Source: an uncultured Lachnospiraceae bacterium
Lineage (GTDB): Bacteria; Bacillota_A; Clostridia; Lachnospirales; Lachnospiraceae
DNA: 19,529 bases
NCBI GenBank assembly: GCA_947178085.1
Contig: CAMWWS010000009.1
Coordinates: forward strand, 1-19,529
Direction: 5' to 3'
The notes below the pieces were generated by a model, which worked only from the letters and a program-made list of their open reading frames with translations, searched no databases and was not told the DNA's origin. Made by a program: the position numbers and the translations under genes. Every line of letters starts with the position of its first letter. Within the stretch, counting starts at the first letter, position 1. Shown here piece after piece: positions 7,421-14,181 of the stretch.

Positions 7421-8596
7421 TTATTTAATTATGAATTTGCGAGCCGCATTTATGCCAATCTTATAGGGCAATGGTCTTAAGTCGCGGTCGGCTTCCTTTA
7501 GCTTTTCACGGATATTGATATGCTGCGGGCAGTGTTGTTCACATTTACCACAGTTGGCGCACTGTGATGCAAAACCGGGTTCTTTACGCAATCCCATGTT
7601 CTGGGCAAACTCAATGCGGGCTGAGGTCTTTTTCTCCATATACATCAGATTATAATAATAGAAATTGCCCGGAATATCCACCCCTTTAGGACAGGGCATA
7701 CAGTATCTGCATCCCGTGCATCCTACCTTTTCCCGTTCACGGATGACCTGCTTAATCTGCTTAACAATCTCCATATCTTCTTCTGTCAAATGTCCCGGCT
7801 CGGCCTCTGATGCAATGCGGATATTCTCATTCACCATATCCTCAGAATTCATACCGGAAAGCACACAGGTCACTTCCTGCTGGTTCCACAGCCAGCGCAG
7901 TCCCAGTTCTGCGGGTGTATAGCCATTGCTGTCAGACGCAAGTATCTCTTTCGCTTTATCCGGCAGGTTGACCAGCTTGCCGCCGCGGAGAGGTTCCATA
8001 ATAATAACCGGAATTCCTTTCTCTGACGCTGCCTGAAGACCTCTCTTTCCTGCCTGGGTATGCTCATCCAGATAGTTATACTGTATCTGACAGAAGTCCC
8101 AGTCATAAGCAGCCAGAATTTTCAGGAACATTTCCGTATCACCGTGGTAGGAAAAACCGATGTTATGTATACTTCCTTCTTCTTTTTTCCGTTTGATCCA
8201 ATCCTCAATACCCAGTTCTTTCAGATGCTCCCACTCCGCATAATCTGTGAACATATGCATCAGGTAGTAGTCAATATGATCTGTGCGAAGACGAGAAAGC
8301 TCCTCATTAAAGGTTTTTTCGATTGCCGCAGCAGAACGTATGATATACTGCGGAAGCTTGGTGGCAATATAGACTCTGTCACGGCATTTGTTTTCATCCA
8401 GTATCCGACCGAGACACTCCTCACTGCCGGGATAAATATAAGCGGTATCAAAATAATTGACGCCCTTTTCTATAGCAAGAAGGACTTCCTTCTCCGCTTT
8501 TTCATAGTCAATGGCATTTCCCTTTCTGCTGAATCTCATGCAGCCATAACCCAGCTGCGAAATCTGATTACCATATCGGTCAGGTCTGTATTTCAT
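7421..8596 (-). CDS. Aldo/keto reductase with C-terminal 4Fe-4S motifs
   Basis: A 391-residue NAD(P)H-dependent oxidoreductase of the ferredoxin-containing aldo/keto reductase group (COG1453-like). The AKR tetrad is visible: Asp50 and Tyr55 (YFDTAYIYPGSE), Lys80 (IATKLP) and His114 (YYLMHMF). The C-terminal region has two Cys clusters, CTGCRYCMPCPKG and CANCGKCEQHCPQ, expected to hold 4Fe-4S clusters. The ATG at 8596 is chosen because GGAGG lies just upstream (ATATGGAGGAAGAT); longer in-frame starts up to 8647 overlap the previous gene and lack a site. It is the last gene of a three-gene operon, 25 bases after the nitroreductase. The physiological substrate is unknown. Confidence 0.93.
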   Translation of the reverse strand: MKYRPDRYGNQISQLGYGCMRFSRKGNAIDYEKAEKEVLLAIEKGVNYFDTAYIYPGSEECLGRILDENKCRDRVYIATKLPQYIIRSAAAIEKTFNEELSRLRTDHIDYYLMHMFTDYAEWEHLKELGIEDWIKRKKEEGSIHNIGFSYHGDTEMFLKILAAYDWDFCQIQYNYLDEHTQAGKRGLQAASEKGIPVIIMEPLRGGKLVNLPDKAKEILASDSNGYTPAELGLRWLWNQQEVTCVLSGMNSEDMVNENIRIASEAEPGHLTEEDMEIVKQIKQVIREREKVGCTGCRYCMPCPKGVDIPGNFYYYNLMYMEKKTSARIEFAQNMGLRKEPGFASQCANCGKCEQHCPQHINIREKLKEADRDLRPLPYKIGINAARKFIIK

Positions 8597-8621
8597 ATCT
8601 TCCTCCATATTTTTATAATCT

Positions 8622-9440
8622 CTACTGCAAGAGCAGATACGAGGCAATATATTCTATATCGGCATCTGCCGCAATCCCCGGATCACTCACGCTAAAACGA
8701 ATATTTATGTTATTTTCCTCTGCCGCAAGGGCAAAATGGCACAGTGCTATCCCCAAGTCTATCTTCTGCATATCTCCTACTGCTTCACTGACAAAGCCTT
8801 TTGTTCTCTTCAGATAAAAATGAACACCGTTTTTGTCCAGTATAGCCCGCCATGGCTGTTTATTGACTGCCGATGGAGCTAAACGAACCATTTCCAGAGG
8901 CTCCGCCAGCCTGCCAGCCGCTTCCTTTGTCAAAGGTACATCAAATGTGCTGTCAAAGAAAATCTTTTCAAACGGATTCCTGCTGTCCGCCTTGATGGCT
9001 TTCCGCATCATATTCTCGCGGACAGACTTTTTTCCTGCCGTGTATCCGATGGGGCTTACACAGGGCATCTTTTCATTCTGTTCCAAAACAATCGCACGCT
9101 CAAAAGCGGGACGGTCCATAGTGCCTCCAATCCAGACCGTGCCAATTCCAATGGACCATGCATATAGCACGAACATCTCAAATGAATATCCAAAAGCCTC
9201 CTCCATATGCGGCACACGGTGAGACTTTGCCGCCACATAGAGGTCTGTGCCGCTGACAACGGGGCATGGCAGAGTCTGCTTTTTCCCATCCAGAAATTTA
9301 AATTCAATGGGTATCCCATACGGATTCTCTATCTTTTCCATAAACGAAGACAGTTTGTTTATATCATCCATATTTACTTCATTACCGTCAAACGTTCGGA
9401 CGCTTCGCCGTTCGCGGATAATCTTAGTTATATTTTCCAT
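8622..9440 (-). CDS. Nitroreductase family protein
   Basis: A 272-residue flavin-dependent nitroreductase-like protein, probably of the longer subgroup with two tandem half-domains (the TM1586 type, from memory). Seen are the N-terminal FMN-binding ERRSVRTF (residues 10-17), AWSIGIGTVWIGG in the middle, SPIGYTAGKK, and a second-half motif LAPSAVNKQPWRA, which resembles the PSANNxQPW element of nitroreductases. A GAGGGAAG site precedes the ATG. It lies between a membrane protein gene (31-base gap) and the aldo/keto reductase gene (25-base gap). Its role is probably reduction of a quinone, nitro or related electrophile with NAD(P)H; the substrate is unknown. Confidence 0.9.
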   Translation of the reverse strand: MENITKIIRERRSVRTFDGNEVNMDDINKLSSFMEKIENPYGIPIEFKFLDGKKQTLPCPVVSGTDLYVAAKSHRVPHMEEAFGYSFEMFVLYAWSIGIGTVWIGGTMDRPAFERAIVLEQNEKMPCVSPIGYTAGKKSVRENMMRKAIKADSRNPFEKIFFDSTFDVPLTKEAAGRLAEPLEMVRLAPSAVNKQPWRAILDKNGVHFYLKRTKGFVSEAVGDMQKIDLGIALCHFALAAEENNINIRFSVSDPGIAADADIEYIASYLLLQ

Positions 9441-9471
9441 TTTCTTCCCTCAATTATGGCATTTTTTGCTT

Positions 9472-10149
9472 TTATTTCTCTGTCTGCTGCAGATTTCTTT
9501 TCATATCATAATATCCGGTCAGGACCGCCCACACATAAGCGCAGGTCTTCGGTATCATAAGCATACCAAGCATAGGAACCGCATCCGCAAAAAGCACTAC
9601 CGGAATATAAAATCCGAAGCTTAACACTATCGCCATCCACATAAACCGGAATGACCTATCGCTTGTTTCATGTGCTTTTTTGTAAAAGAGAATAATTATA
9701 AGCGCCCCAAGCAATACAAACGGAATATTTCTGTATATCCCCCATGACAACGGCGCATCTGCGGATGTCCATTCATTTTGCGGAAACAGGCACAGAACGA
9801 TTCTTGAAGCTGCAAGCAGACAAATACAGGCACTTAATCCATTTTCACCCTGCACCTTATAACGAACGCGCCACACATAATATAACAGCACATAGAACAC
9901 CGTCATAGTGATTGAGGTAACCAGTTTTCCAACGCCAAGCGCTACAGTGAAGTTTTCCAGGCCGGTCGTACATAATGCATATGCGCGTGGAAGAAGGTGA
10001 AATGCATCTCCTGTTCCAAGAATGACTGCCATCATTCCGAACAGAAAGTATTGCTTTTCATTGCGCCCTTTTATCATCATTCTGATTCCAACGGTAATAA
10101 CAAGAGTTAAATACACAATATCAAACAGTGTTTCCATAATTGCCTGCAT
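9472..10149 (-). CDS. Seven-helix membrane protein of unknown function
   Basis: A 225-residue protein with about seven hydrophobic helices, short loops and a basic C-terminal tail (YYDMKRNLQQTEK). Conserved-looking elements are GTGDAFHLLPR in an early loop and GIYRNIPFVLLG in the middle. I do not recognise a named family. The ATG at 10149 has AAGGAG eight bases upstream; an in-frame ATG four codons later is possible. It is the first gene of the redox operon and divergent from an HxlR regulator, so it may work with the nitroreductase and aldo/keto reductase, for example as a membrane sensor or carrier. That link rests only on operon position. Confidence 0.8.
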   Translation of the reverse strand: MQAIMETLFDIVYLTLVITVGIRMMIKGRNEKQYFLFGMMAVILGTGDAFHLLPRAYALCTTGLENFTVALGVGKLVTSITMTVFYVLLYYVWRVRYKVQGENGLSACICLLAASRIVLCLFPQNEWTSADAPLSWGIYRNIPFVLLGALIIILFYKKAHETSDRSFRFMWMAIVLSFGFYIPVVLFADAVPMLGMLMIPKTCAYVWAVLTGYYDMKRNLQQTEK

Positions 10150-10193
10150 AATCAGCTCTCCTTCTATTCCACAAGCTTGCTCTTATTTGTTCC

Positions 10194-10222
10194 TTTACAA
10201 CGGATTTCTTATCTGATACAAT
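10194..10222 (+). promoter_or_regulatory. Sigma-A promoter of the HxlR regulator gene
   Basis: TTTACA (10194-10199) and TACAAT (10217-10222) are separated by exactly 17 bases. Transcription would start near 10229, giving a leader of about 75 bases. The -10 overlaps the first bases of the minus-strand -10 for the divergent operon, so polymerase can occupy only one of the two at a time. Confidence 0.6.
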
Positions 10223-10249
10223 CATACAGTGAAAAAAAACGCACGTCAA
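10221..10249 (-). promoter_or_regulatory. Sigma-A promoter of the redox operon
   Basis: On the minus strand TTGACG (10249-10244) and TATGAT (10226-10221) are separated by exactly 17 bases, a strong match to the vegetative consensus. Transcription would start near 10214, about 65 bases before the membrane protein start. Confidence 0.7.
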
Positions 10250-10272
10250 TCACCTAAAAAAAAGATGAGTAA

Positions 10273-10288
10273 GTAAGAAAAAGCTTAC
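10273..10288 (+). promoter_or_regulatory. Inverted repeat, possible HxlR operator
   Basis: GTAAG and CTTAC form a 5-bp inverted repeat separated by six bases, between the divergent promoters and the HxlR ribosome site. A further GTAAG copy overlaps just upstream (10269-10273). HxlR-family proteins bind dimeric sites of this kind close to their own gene, but the arms are short. Confidence 0.3.
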
Positions 10289-10304
10289 CATCAGGAGGAG
10301 TACA

Positions 10305-10652
10305 ATGTCACTAAACCACTCTTGTCCCTGTTTTGAATCCTGTTTTCTGCAAAAAGCAATGAGTACAATCGGAGGAAAATGGAAACTCCCGATATTGTGT
10401 TCACTTACTGCAAACGGCACAACGCGGTATAATGACATGCTGCGCAACATAAAAGGCATATCCAACACGATGCTCTCAAAATCCTTAAAAGAGCTCGAAG
10501 ATGATGAATTGGTTGAGCGTTTTGAATATCTGGAAATCCCTGTCAGAGTGGAATACGCCCTTACAGAAAAAGCCGTTAAGCTTCAGCCGATATTGCTTGA
10601 ACTGATCAAGTGGGAAATTGCGAGAGAAAACAAAACAGACTGTAGCGAGTAA
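10305..10652 (+). CDS. HxlR family transcriptional regulator
   Basis: A 115-residue winged-helix regulator of the HxlR family. The hallmark start (CPCFESCFLQKAMSTIGGKW) with Cys residues at 7, 9 and 14 is followed by a helix-turn-helix (NDMLRNIKGISNTMLSKSLK) and a wing (EIPVRVEYALTEKA). HxlR regulators often sense electrophiles or oxidants through N-terminal Cys residues and control divergent reductase genes. That fits the neighbouring nitroreductase and aldo/keto reductase operon. AGGAGGAG lies just before the ATG. It probably controls both its own gene and the divergent operon through the shared promoter region. Confidence 0.93.
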   Translation: MSLNHSCPCFESCFLQKAMSTIGGKWKLPILCSLTANGTTRYNDMLRNIKGISNTMLSKSLKELEDDELVERFEYLEIPVRVEYALTEKAVKLQPILLELIKWEIARENKTDCSE

Positions 10653-10681
10653 TGACAATAATGACTCTTTTTTGCAAATAT

Positions 10682-11014
10682 TTATTGAAATTCTTTTCGC
10701 AAAATCTCATGAGGCGCTTCTATCTCATTTGCTATTGTATGTTCTGTTAATTCAGATAACGATTTAATCTTTGCATTTATTATCGGACGCATACAATTCG
10801 GAACATGCTCCTGATGAGCTCTATGTATTGCAATACATTCTTTACAATTACCGTGATATCTACATGCCTTTTTACAGGAACAATGGTCTTTATCTTTATA
10901 TTCTTCCCTGAACTCAGCTACAAATTCTTCCTGTAGTTCAAGCCCTCTTTGCCTGTTTCCTTTATGAAATTCTTTCATTGCATCTATCTCTTTTTGGTTT
11001 CCTTCGATTATCAC
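10682..11014 (-). CDS. Small Cys-rich protein of unknown function
   Basis: A 110-residue protein with an acidic, helical N-terminal half and a central Cys/His cluster, CSCKKACRYHGNCKECIAIH, followed by a Pro-x-Cys (VPNCMRP). The spacing CxCx3Cx4GxCx2Cx3H suggests a metal-binding knuckle and resembles small Cys-rich Clostridia proteins (DUF6485-like, from memory, not checked). The start is a GTG at 11014 with a strong GGAGGGAG site about five bases away; an in-frame ATG twelve codons later lacks one. It lies 36 bases after the GNAT gene on the same strand and is probably co-transcribed. It converges on the HxlR gene with no clear terminator between. I assign no function. Confidence 0.7.
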   Translation of the reverse strand: MIIEGNQKEIDAMKEFHKGNRQRGLELQEEFVAEFREEYKDKDHCSCKKACRYHGNCKECIAIHRAHQEHVPNCMRPIINAKIKSLSELTEHTIANEIEAPHEILRKEFQ

Positions 11015-11050
11015 TAAACTCCCTCCGTAAAATCCCGCTTGTTCAAAACC

Positions 11051-11575
11051 CTAACGTAATACTTTCGACAAATACAAAACCAAATCGTCATCATTACAGC
11101 AATCCGCATACTGCGGACAAACCTTATCCTTATACCAGACACCACTTCCATCGGGGATATATCCGCGCTTAACATACATTCTCTGTGCGCTTCCGTATCC
11201 GCTATGCAGACCGACACCGAGATAAACAATATCCGAATATTTCGAAGCTATTTGCTCCGCAACATCCATCATCTTGCTTCCGATACCGTTTTTTCGATAC
11301 TTTTCCAGTACGCCGAAATCCACAATTTCAGGATATCCCTGATTAGCAAAAGATCCCCACTCGGAATTAGGATATACATGTATATATCCGGCTACATTTC
11401 CTTTATACTCTGCAACTAATGCAACATTCTTTCCGGCTGCCTGATGCTCCAGTCTCATTTCATATTTATCTATAGTCTGATGCCAGCCTTGGGCTATTTC
11501 CTCATCAGTAATGATCTGTGCGTCACTCTGTACCATATCACGAATTAATATTTTTTCATCTTCATAATAAACCAT
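11051..11575 (-). CDS. GNAT family N-acetyltransferase
   Basis: A 174-residue acetyl-CoA-dependent acetyltransferase. The acetyl-CoA-binding motif A is clear (FGVLEKYRKNGIGSKMMDVA), with the R/QxxGxG core at residues 94-99, preceded by a strand that carries VAGYIHVYP and followed by YGSAQRMYVKRGYIPDG, the usual motif B region. GAGG lies about eight bases before the ATG. The acceptor (small molecule or protein) cannot be read from sequence. The gene is first of a pair with the Cys-rich protein. Confidence 0.9.
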   Translation of the reverse strand: MVYYEDEKILIRDMVQSDAQIITDEEIAQGWHQTIDKYEMRLEHQAAGKNVALVAEYKGNVAGYIHVYPNSEWGSFANQGYPEIVDFGVLEKYRKNGIGSKMMDVAEQIASKYSDIVYLGVGLHSGYGSAQRMYVKRGYIPDGSGVWYKDKVCPQYADCCNDDDLVLYLSKVLR

Positions 11576-11612
11576 AGCTTTATCCTCAAATGAACATTTA
11601 AATCTCTATTCA

Positions 11613-11641
11613 AGAATAGCACCTTTCCGCCAGATAGGCAA
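11613..11641 (-). promoter_or_regulatory. Possible promoter of the GNAT gene
   Basis: On the minus strand TTGCCT (11641-11636) and TATTCT (11618-11613) are 17 bases apart. Each box departs from consensus at two positions, so this is a moderate match, placed about 40 bases before the start codon. Confidence 0.4.
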
Positions 11642-11706
11642 GCTGCTTCATAAATAGGAATTATTTCGTAAGAATAGATATATTTAAAATATTTTCCCAT
11701 ATACTA

Positions 11707-11735
11707 TTGACATAAGATATACTGTGTAGTACGAT
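11707..11735 (+). promoter_or_regulatory. Sigma-A promoter of the PadR-HAAS operon
   Basis: A perfect TTGACA (11707-11712) and TACGAT (11730-11735) are separated by 17 bases. Transcription would start near 11742, only about 16 bases before the start codon, so the leader is very short. Confidence 0.75.
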
Positions 11736-11759
11736 ATACCTACAGGAGGTACAGTATAT
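11717..11759 (+). promoter_or_regulatory. Inverted repeats, probable PadR operator
   Basis: A perfect 9-bp inverted repeat, ATATACTGT (11717-11725) and ACAGTATAT (11751-11759), brackets the -10 box and the ribosome site. Inside it lies a second one, TGTAG (11725-11729) and CTACA (11740-11744), ten bases apart, across the -10. GATATAC also occurs twice, at 11716 and 11733. PadR proteins usually repress their own promoter by binding such dyads. Confidence 0.55.
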
Positions 11760-12090
11760 GAATATTGATGATTGGAAATCCCAAATCAAACGAGGAACAC
11801 TTGAATTCTGTATTCTTTTGATGATTAAGCAACAACAGTCCTATGGATATGAAATTATCAGCACTTTAGAAAAATATCCTATTCTGTCTGCAAAAGAGAA
11901 TACAATTTATCCGTTGCTAAGACGGTTGTTAAAGGAAGATTTCATCTCATCCTCATGGCAGGAAAGCACTGAGGGTCTGCCGCCAAGGAAATATTATTCC
12001 ATTACGGACAAGGGACTTGAATACCTTTCCACGATGTCTGTTGAATGGGACAATTTGTTAAAAGCAATTAACGAAATCAAAGGAGAATAA
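11758..12090 (+). CDS. PadR family transcriptional regulator
   Basis: A 110-residue winged-helix protein of the short PadR (PadR-s2) type. Seen are the N-terminal RGTLEFCILLMIK, SYGYEIISTL, the recognition region ENTIYPLLRRLLKEDFI and the wing GLPPRKYYSITDKG, then a short dimerisation helix. AGGAGGT is seven bases before the ATG. It is followed four bases later by a HAAS-domain membrane protein, a pairing very common in Firmicutes, where the PadR protein controls the pair. The dyads over its promoter fit autoregulation. Confidence 0.95.
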   Translation: MNIDDWKSQIKRGTLEFCILLMIKQQQSYGYEIISTLEKYPILSAKENTIYPLLRRLLKEDFISSSWQESTEGLPPRKYYSITDKGLEYLSTMSVEWDNLLKAINEIKGE

Positions 12091-12094
12091 AGCT

Positions 12095-12652
12095 ATGGAA
12101 AAGATTTTGAATGACTATCTGGAAAAGATTGAAAAATGCCTGAAACCCTTGCCTGTTTCTGAGCGAATTGATATTGTAAAGGAAATCAAGAGCGAAATCC
12201 TTGAGTTGCAGAGCAACGGAAAAACCGCAGAAGAAATTACTGAGAGGTTAGGAAATCCTAAAGAATTAGCCAAAGCTTATCTGGGCGACATGATTGCAAA
12301 GGACGATTCCTTCAGCTTAAACAGGATTCTTGCAATCTGCGCATTTTACAGTCTTGCAGGCTTTTCAGGGTTGATTGTAATTCCTACACTTGCTATCTGC
12401 GCTCCTACATTTATTCTTTGTGCAATAATCACTCCGATTGCAGGAACGATTAAATTAATTAATGCATTGCTGAATTTGGGCATTCCTTATGCTGATAATA
12501 TCGGCATATCCGGAATTGACAATCCGTTTATTGTTTTTGCAGCCTGCATAATTTTTGGCGTGATAATGTATCTAATCGGACGTGGATGCTGGAAGTTGCT
12601 GGTTAGTTATATAAAAGCTGTAAGTAATACCCAAAAACGACTGTCGCTTTGA
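12095..12652 (+). CDS. HAAS/DUF1700-type membrane protein
   Basis: A 185-residue protein with an N-terminal helical HAAS domain (LNDYLEKIEKCLKPLP, then a run ending LGNPKELAKAYLGD, residues about 1-65) followed by three to four hydrophobic segments. HAAS proteins form the partner of PadR regulators and are thought to pass signals at the membrane; the ligand is unknown. AAGGAG inside the end of the padR gene serves as ribosome site. A strong terminator lies directly after the stop, so this is a two-gene operon. Confidence 0.88.
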   Translation: MEKILNDYLEKIEKCLKPLPVSERIDIVKEIKSEILELQSNGKTAEEITERLGNPKELAKAYLGDMIAKDDSFSLNRILAICAFYSLAGFSGLIVIPTLAICAPTFILCAIITPIAGTIKLINALLNLGIPYADNIGISGIDNPFIVFAACIIFGVIMYLIGRGCWKLLVSYIKAVSNTQKRLSL

Positions 12653-12659
12653 ATTGCAT

Positions 12660-12703
12660 CGGCCGGTATGAATAGCTAACCTATTCGTACCGGTCGTTTT
12701 TTT
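12660..12703 (+). terminator. Rho-independent terminator after the PadR-HAAS operon
   Basis: A 16-bp stem (12660-12675 with 12681-12696, including two G-U pairs) and a five-base loop CTAAC are followed by seven T. On the minus strand no U-run follows the hairpin, so it mainly ends the plus-strand operon. It lies just before the spoVAD stop. Confidence 0.93.
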
Positions 12704-12707
12704 CAAA

Positions 12708-13715
12708 CTATTGCTCCAGCACCACCCCATGCGCTATACCCGGAATGGTCTGGCCTTCATTGAAGCTCGTCTTACTAAGAAGCGCACCTGTAGGCAAAAA
12801 GAGCACTCTTTTCCAAACGCCTTCCTCTATTTTTTTCAGAATATAGGCTGATAAGGTGACAGCAGCGCAGCCGCAGCCTGAGCCTCCGGCATTGGTATTC
12901 TGTTTCTCGCTGTCAAATATTTCAATACCACAGTCCATATGCTGTTTACGGATATCTATCCCATTCTCATCAAGCAGCTCAAACAGAAGCTTCTGTCCTA
13001 CCGAGCCCAAATCGCCTGTGATAATCTTGTCATAGTCATCAGGCTTTCTTCCGAAGTCCTCTAGATTCCGTTTGACTGTATCGGCGGCTGCAGGAGCCAT
13101 GCACGCTCCCATATTCATTGAATCCTTGATGCCGTAATCCATTATTCTGCCGAATGTCACCCCGGCTACCTTCGCACGCACCTTTCCCTCATTCTTGGAA
13201 GAAAGAAGGAAAGCCGCGCTGCCTGTTACGGTCCAGCTTGAGGAAAGCGGTCTCTGATTCCCGTAACCGAGCGGGTAACGGAACTCCTTCTCCGCGCTGG
13301 CAAAATGACTTGAAGTAACACATGCCGCCCTGTCCACGAAACCTCCTGACACGGCAAGGCTTCCGACTGCAATCGAAAGACCGCTGGTAGAGCACGCGCC
13401 ATACAGACCGACATGCGGCGTATTAAAAGACGCCAGACCAAAACTGCTGGCGATTGACTGTCCAAGTAAATCGCCAGCAAAAATAAGCTGTACATCTTCT
13501 TTTTTTAGGTTTGCTTTATCCAGCATAATCTGCAATGCTTCTTTTTGCAGGCTGCTCTCTGCTTCTTCCCATGTATTGGCGCCGAACATATCGTCCTGCC
13601 CCACCTTATCGAACAGTTTCCCCATAGGTCCCTGTCCTTCTTTGCTTCCTACAATTGAACCGCTGCTGATTATATAAACCGGATTATCAAACTGAACGCT
13701 TTGTTTCCCTACCAT
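12708..13715 (-). CDS. spoVAD: Stage V sporulation protein AD
   Basis: A 335-residue thiolase-fold protein. SpoVAD is known to bind dipicolinic acid and help load it into the spore through the SpoVA channel. Family features seen: N-terminal IISSGSIVGSKEGQGPMGK, LIFAGDLLGQ, YGACSTSGLS at the position of the thiolase nucleophile region, PLGYGNQRPLSSSWTVTG, and C-terminal AHGVVLE. The length matches the family. AAGGAG lies nine bases before the ATG, and a near-perfect sigma-G-type promoter lies about 80 bases upstream. Unlike in most spore formers, neither spoVAC nor spoVAE lies beside it: the upstream genes are an NTF2-fold protein and a dehydrogenase. Confidence 0.96.
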   Translation of the reverse strand: MVGKQSVQFDNPVYIISSGSIVGSKEGQGPMGKLFDKVGQDDMFGANTWEEAESSLQKEALQIMLDKANLKKEDVQLIFAGDLLGQSIASSFGLASFNTPHVGLYGACSTSGLSIAVGSLAVSGGFVDRAACVTSSHFASAEKEFRYPLGYGNQRPLSSSWTVTGSAAFLLSSKNEGKVRAKVAGVTFGRIMDYGIKDSMNMGACMAPAAADTVKRNLEDFGRKPDDYDKIITGDLGSVGQKLLFELLDENGIDIRKQHMDCGIEIFDSEKQNTNAGGSGCGCAAVTLSAYILKKIEEGVWKRVLFLPTGALLSKTSFNEGQTIPGIAHGVVLEQ

Positions 13716-13790
13716 CTGTAAACTCTCCTTTTTATGCTGACTTTCATATAAGAAATCGTCGCTGCGGCGTAATTTCCTATCAGATAAAAG

Positions 13791-13819
13791 TAGTATGTAC
13801 AGATATGCAGGGATTATTC
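13791..13819 (-). promoter_or_regulatory. Forespore sigma-G-type promoter of spoVAD
   Basis: On the minus strand GAATA (13819-13815) and CATACTA (13797-13791) are separated by 17 bases. Both match the B. subtilis sigma-G pattern (GHATR, 17-18 bases, CATWHTA; from memory). The site lies just after the stop of the preceding gene and about 75 bases before the spoVAD start, so spoVAD can be expressed alone in the forespore. Confidence 0.8.
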
Positions 13820-13823
13820 TTAA

Positions 13824-14156
13824 TTATTTAGGTCTTACCGTAAGGTTGCAGATAAGTCCTTCTTCATTTACTTCACGAACCGTAGCGATTGCCATGATAT
13901 TATAGCCGCCGAAATTAGCCACGAATTCCGCCTGAGTATCATTTACCACTTCTGCATCAGCTATGGAATACTGACGGAAACCGAATTTGTTCCTAAAGAA
14001 CATATTGATTGCTTCCCTTCCATATATATGATATTCCTTCTGTGATGAAGAATTGGTGCAGTAATCGCACAAAATGCCGTCTTTGGTAAAGATATCAGCC
14101 AATCCGGCATAGTCTTTATTTTGCATAACTTCTACATATTTCTCAATAGGTTTCAT
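13824..14156 (-). CDS. NTF2/SnoaL-like fold protein
   Basis: A 110-residue protein with the look of an NTF2-like (SnoaL/ketosteroid isomerase) cone: N-terminal helix (KYVEVMQNKDYAGLADIFTKDG), a middle helix (GREAINMFFRNKFG) and C-terminal strands ending in TVREVNEEGLICNLTVRPK. Such folds serve as isomerases, dehydratases or small-molecule binders. The ATG at 14156 is preferred because AAGGAG lies ten bases upstream; the in-frame ATG at 14165 would leave only one base. It follows the dehydrogenase gene closely and is probably co-transcribed with it, so the two may act on one substrate. Cys residues at about 30 and 33 are unusual but of unknown meaning. Confidence 0.8.
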   Translation of the reverse strand: MKPIEKYVEVMQNKDYAGLADIFTKDGILCDYCTNSSSQKEYHIYGREAINMFFRNKFGFRQYSIADAEVVNDTQAEFVANFGGYNIMAIATVREVNEEGLICNLTVRPK

Positions 14157-14181
14157 AATCGCCATTCTCCTTTACAAATTA

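Noticed and set aside
10653..10681. Terminator between the HxlR gene and the converging Cys-rich gene
   Set aside because: There is a T-run (CTCTTTTTT) but no stem of useful length before it.
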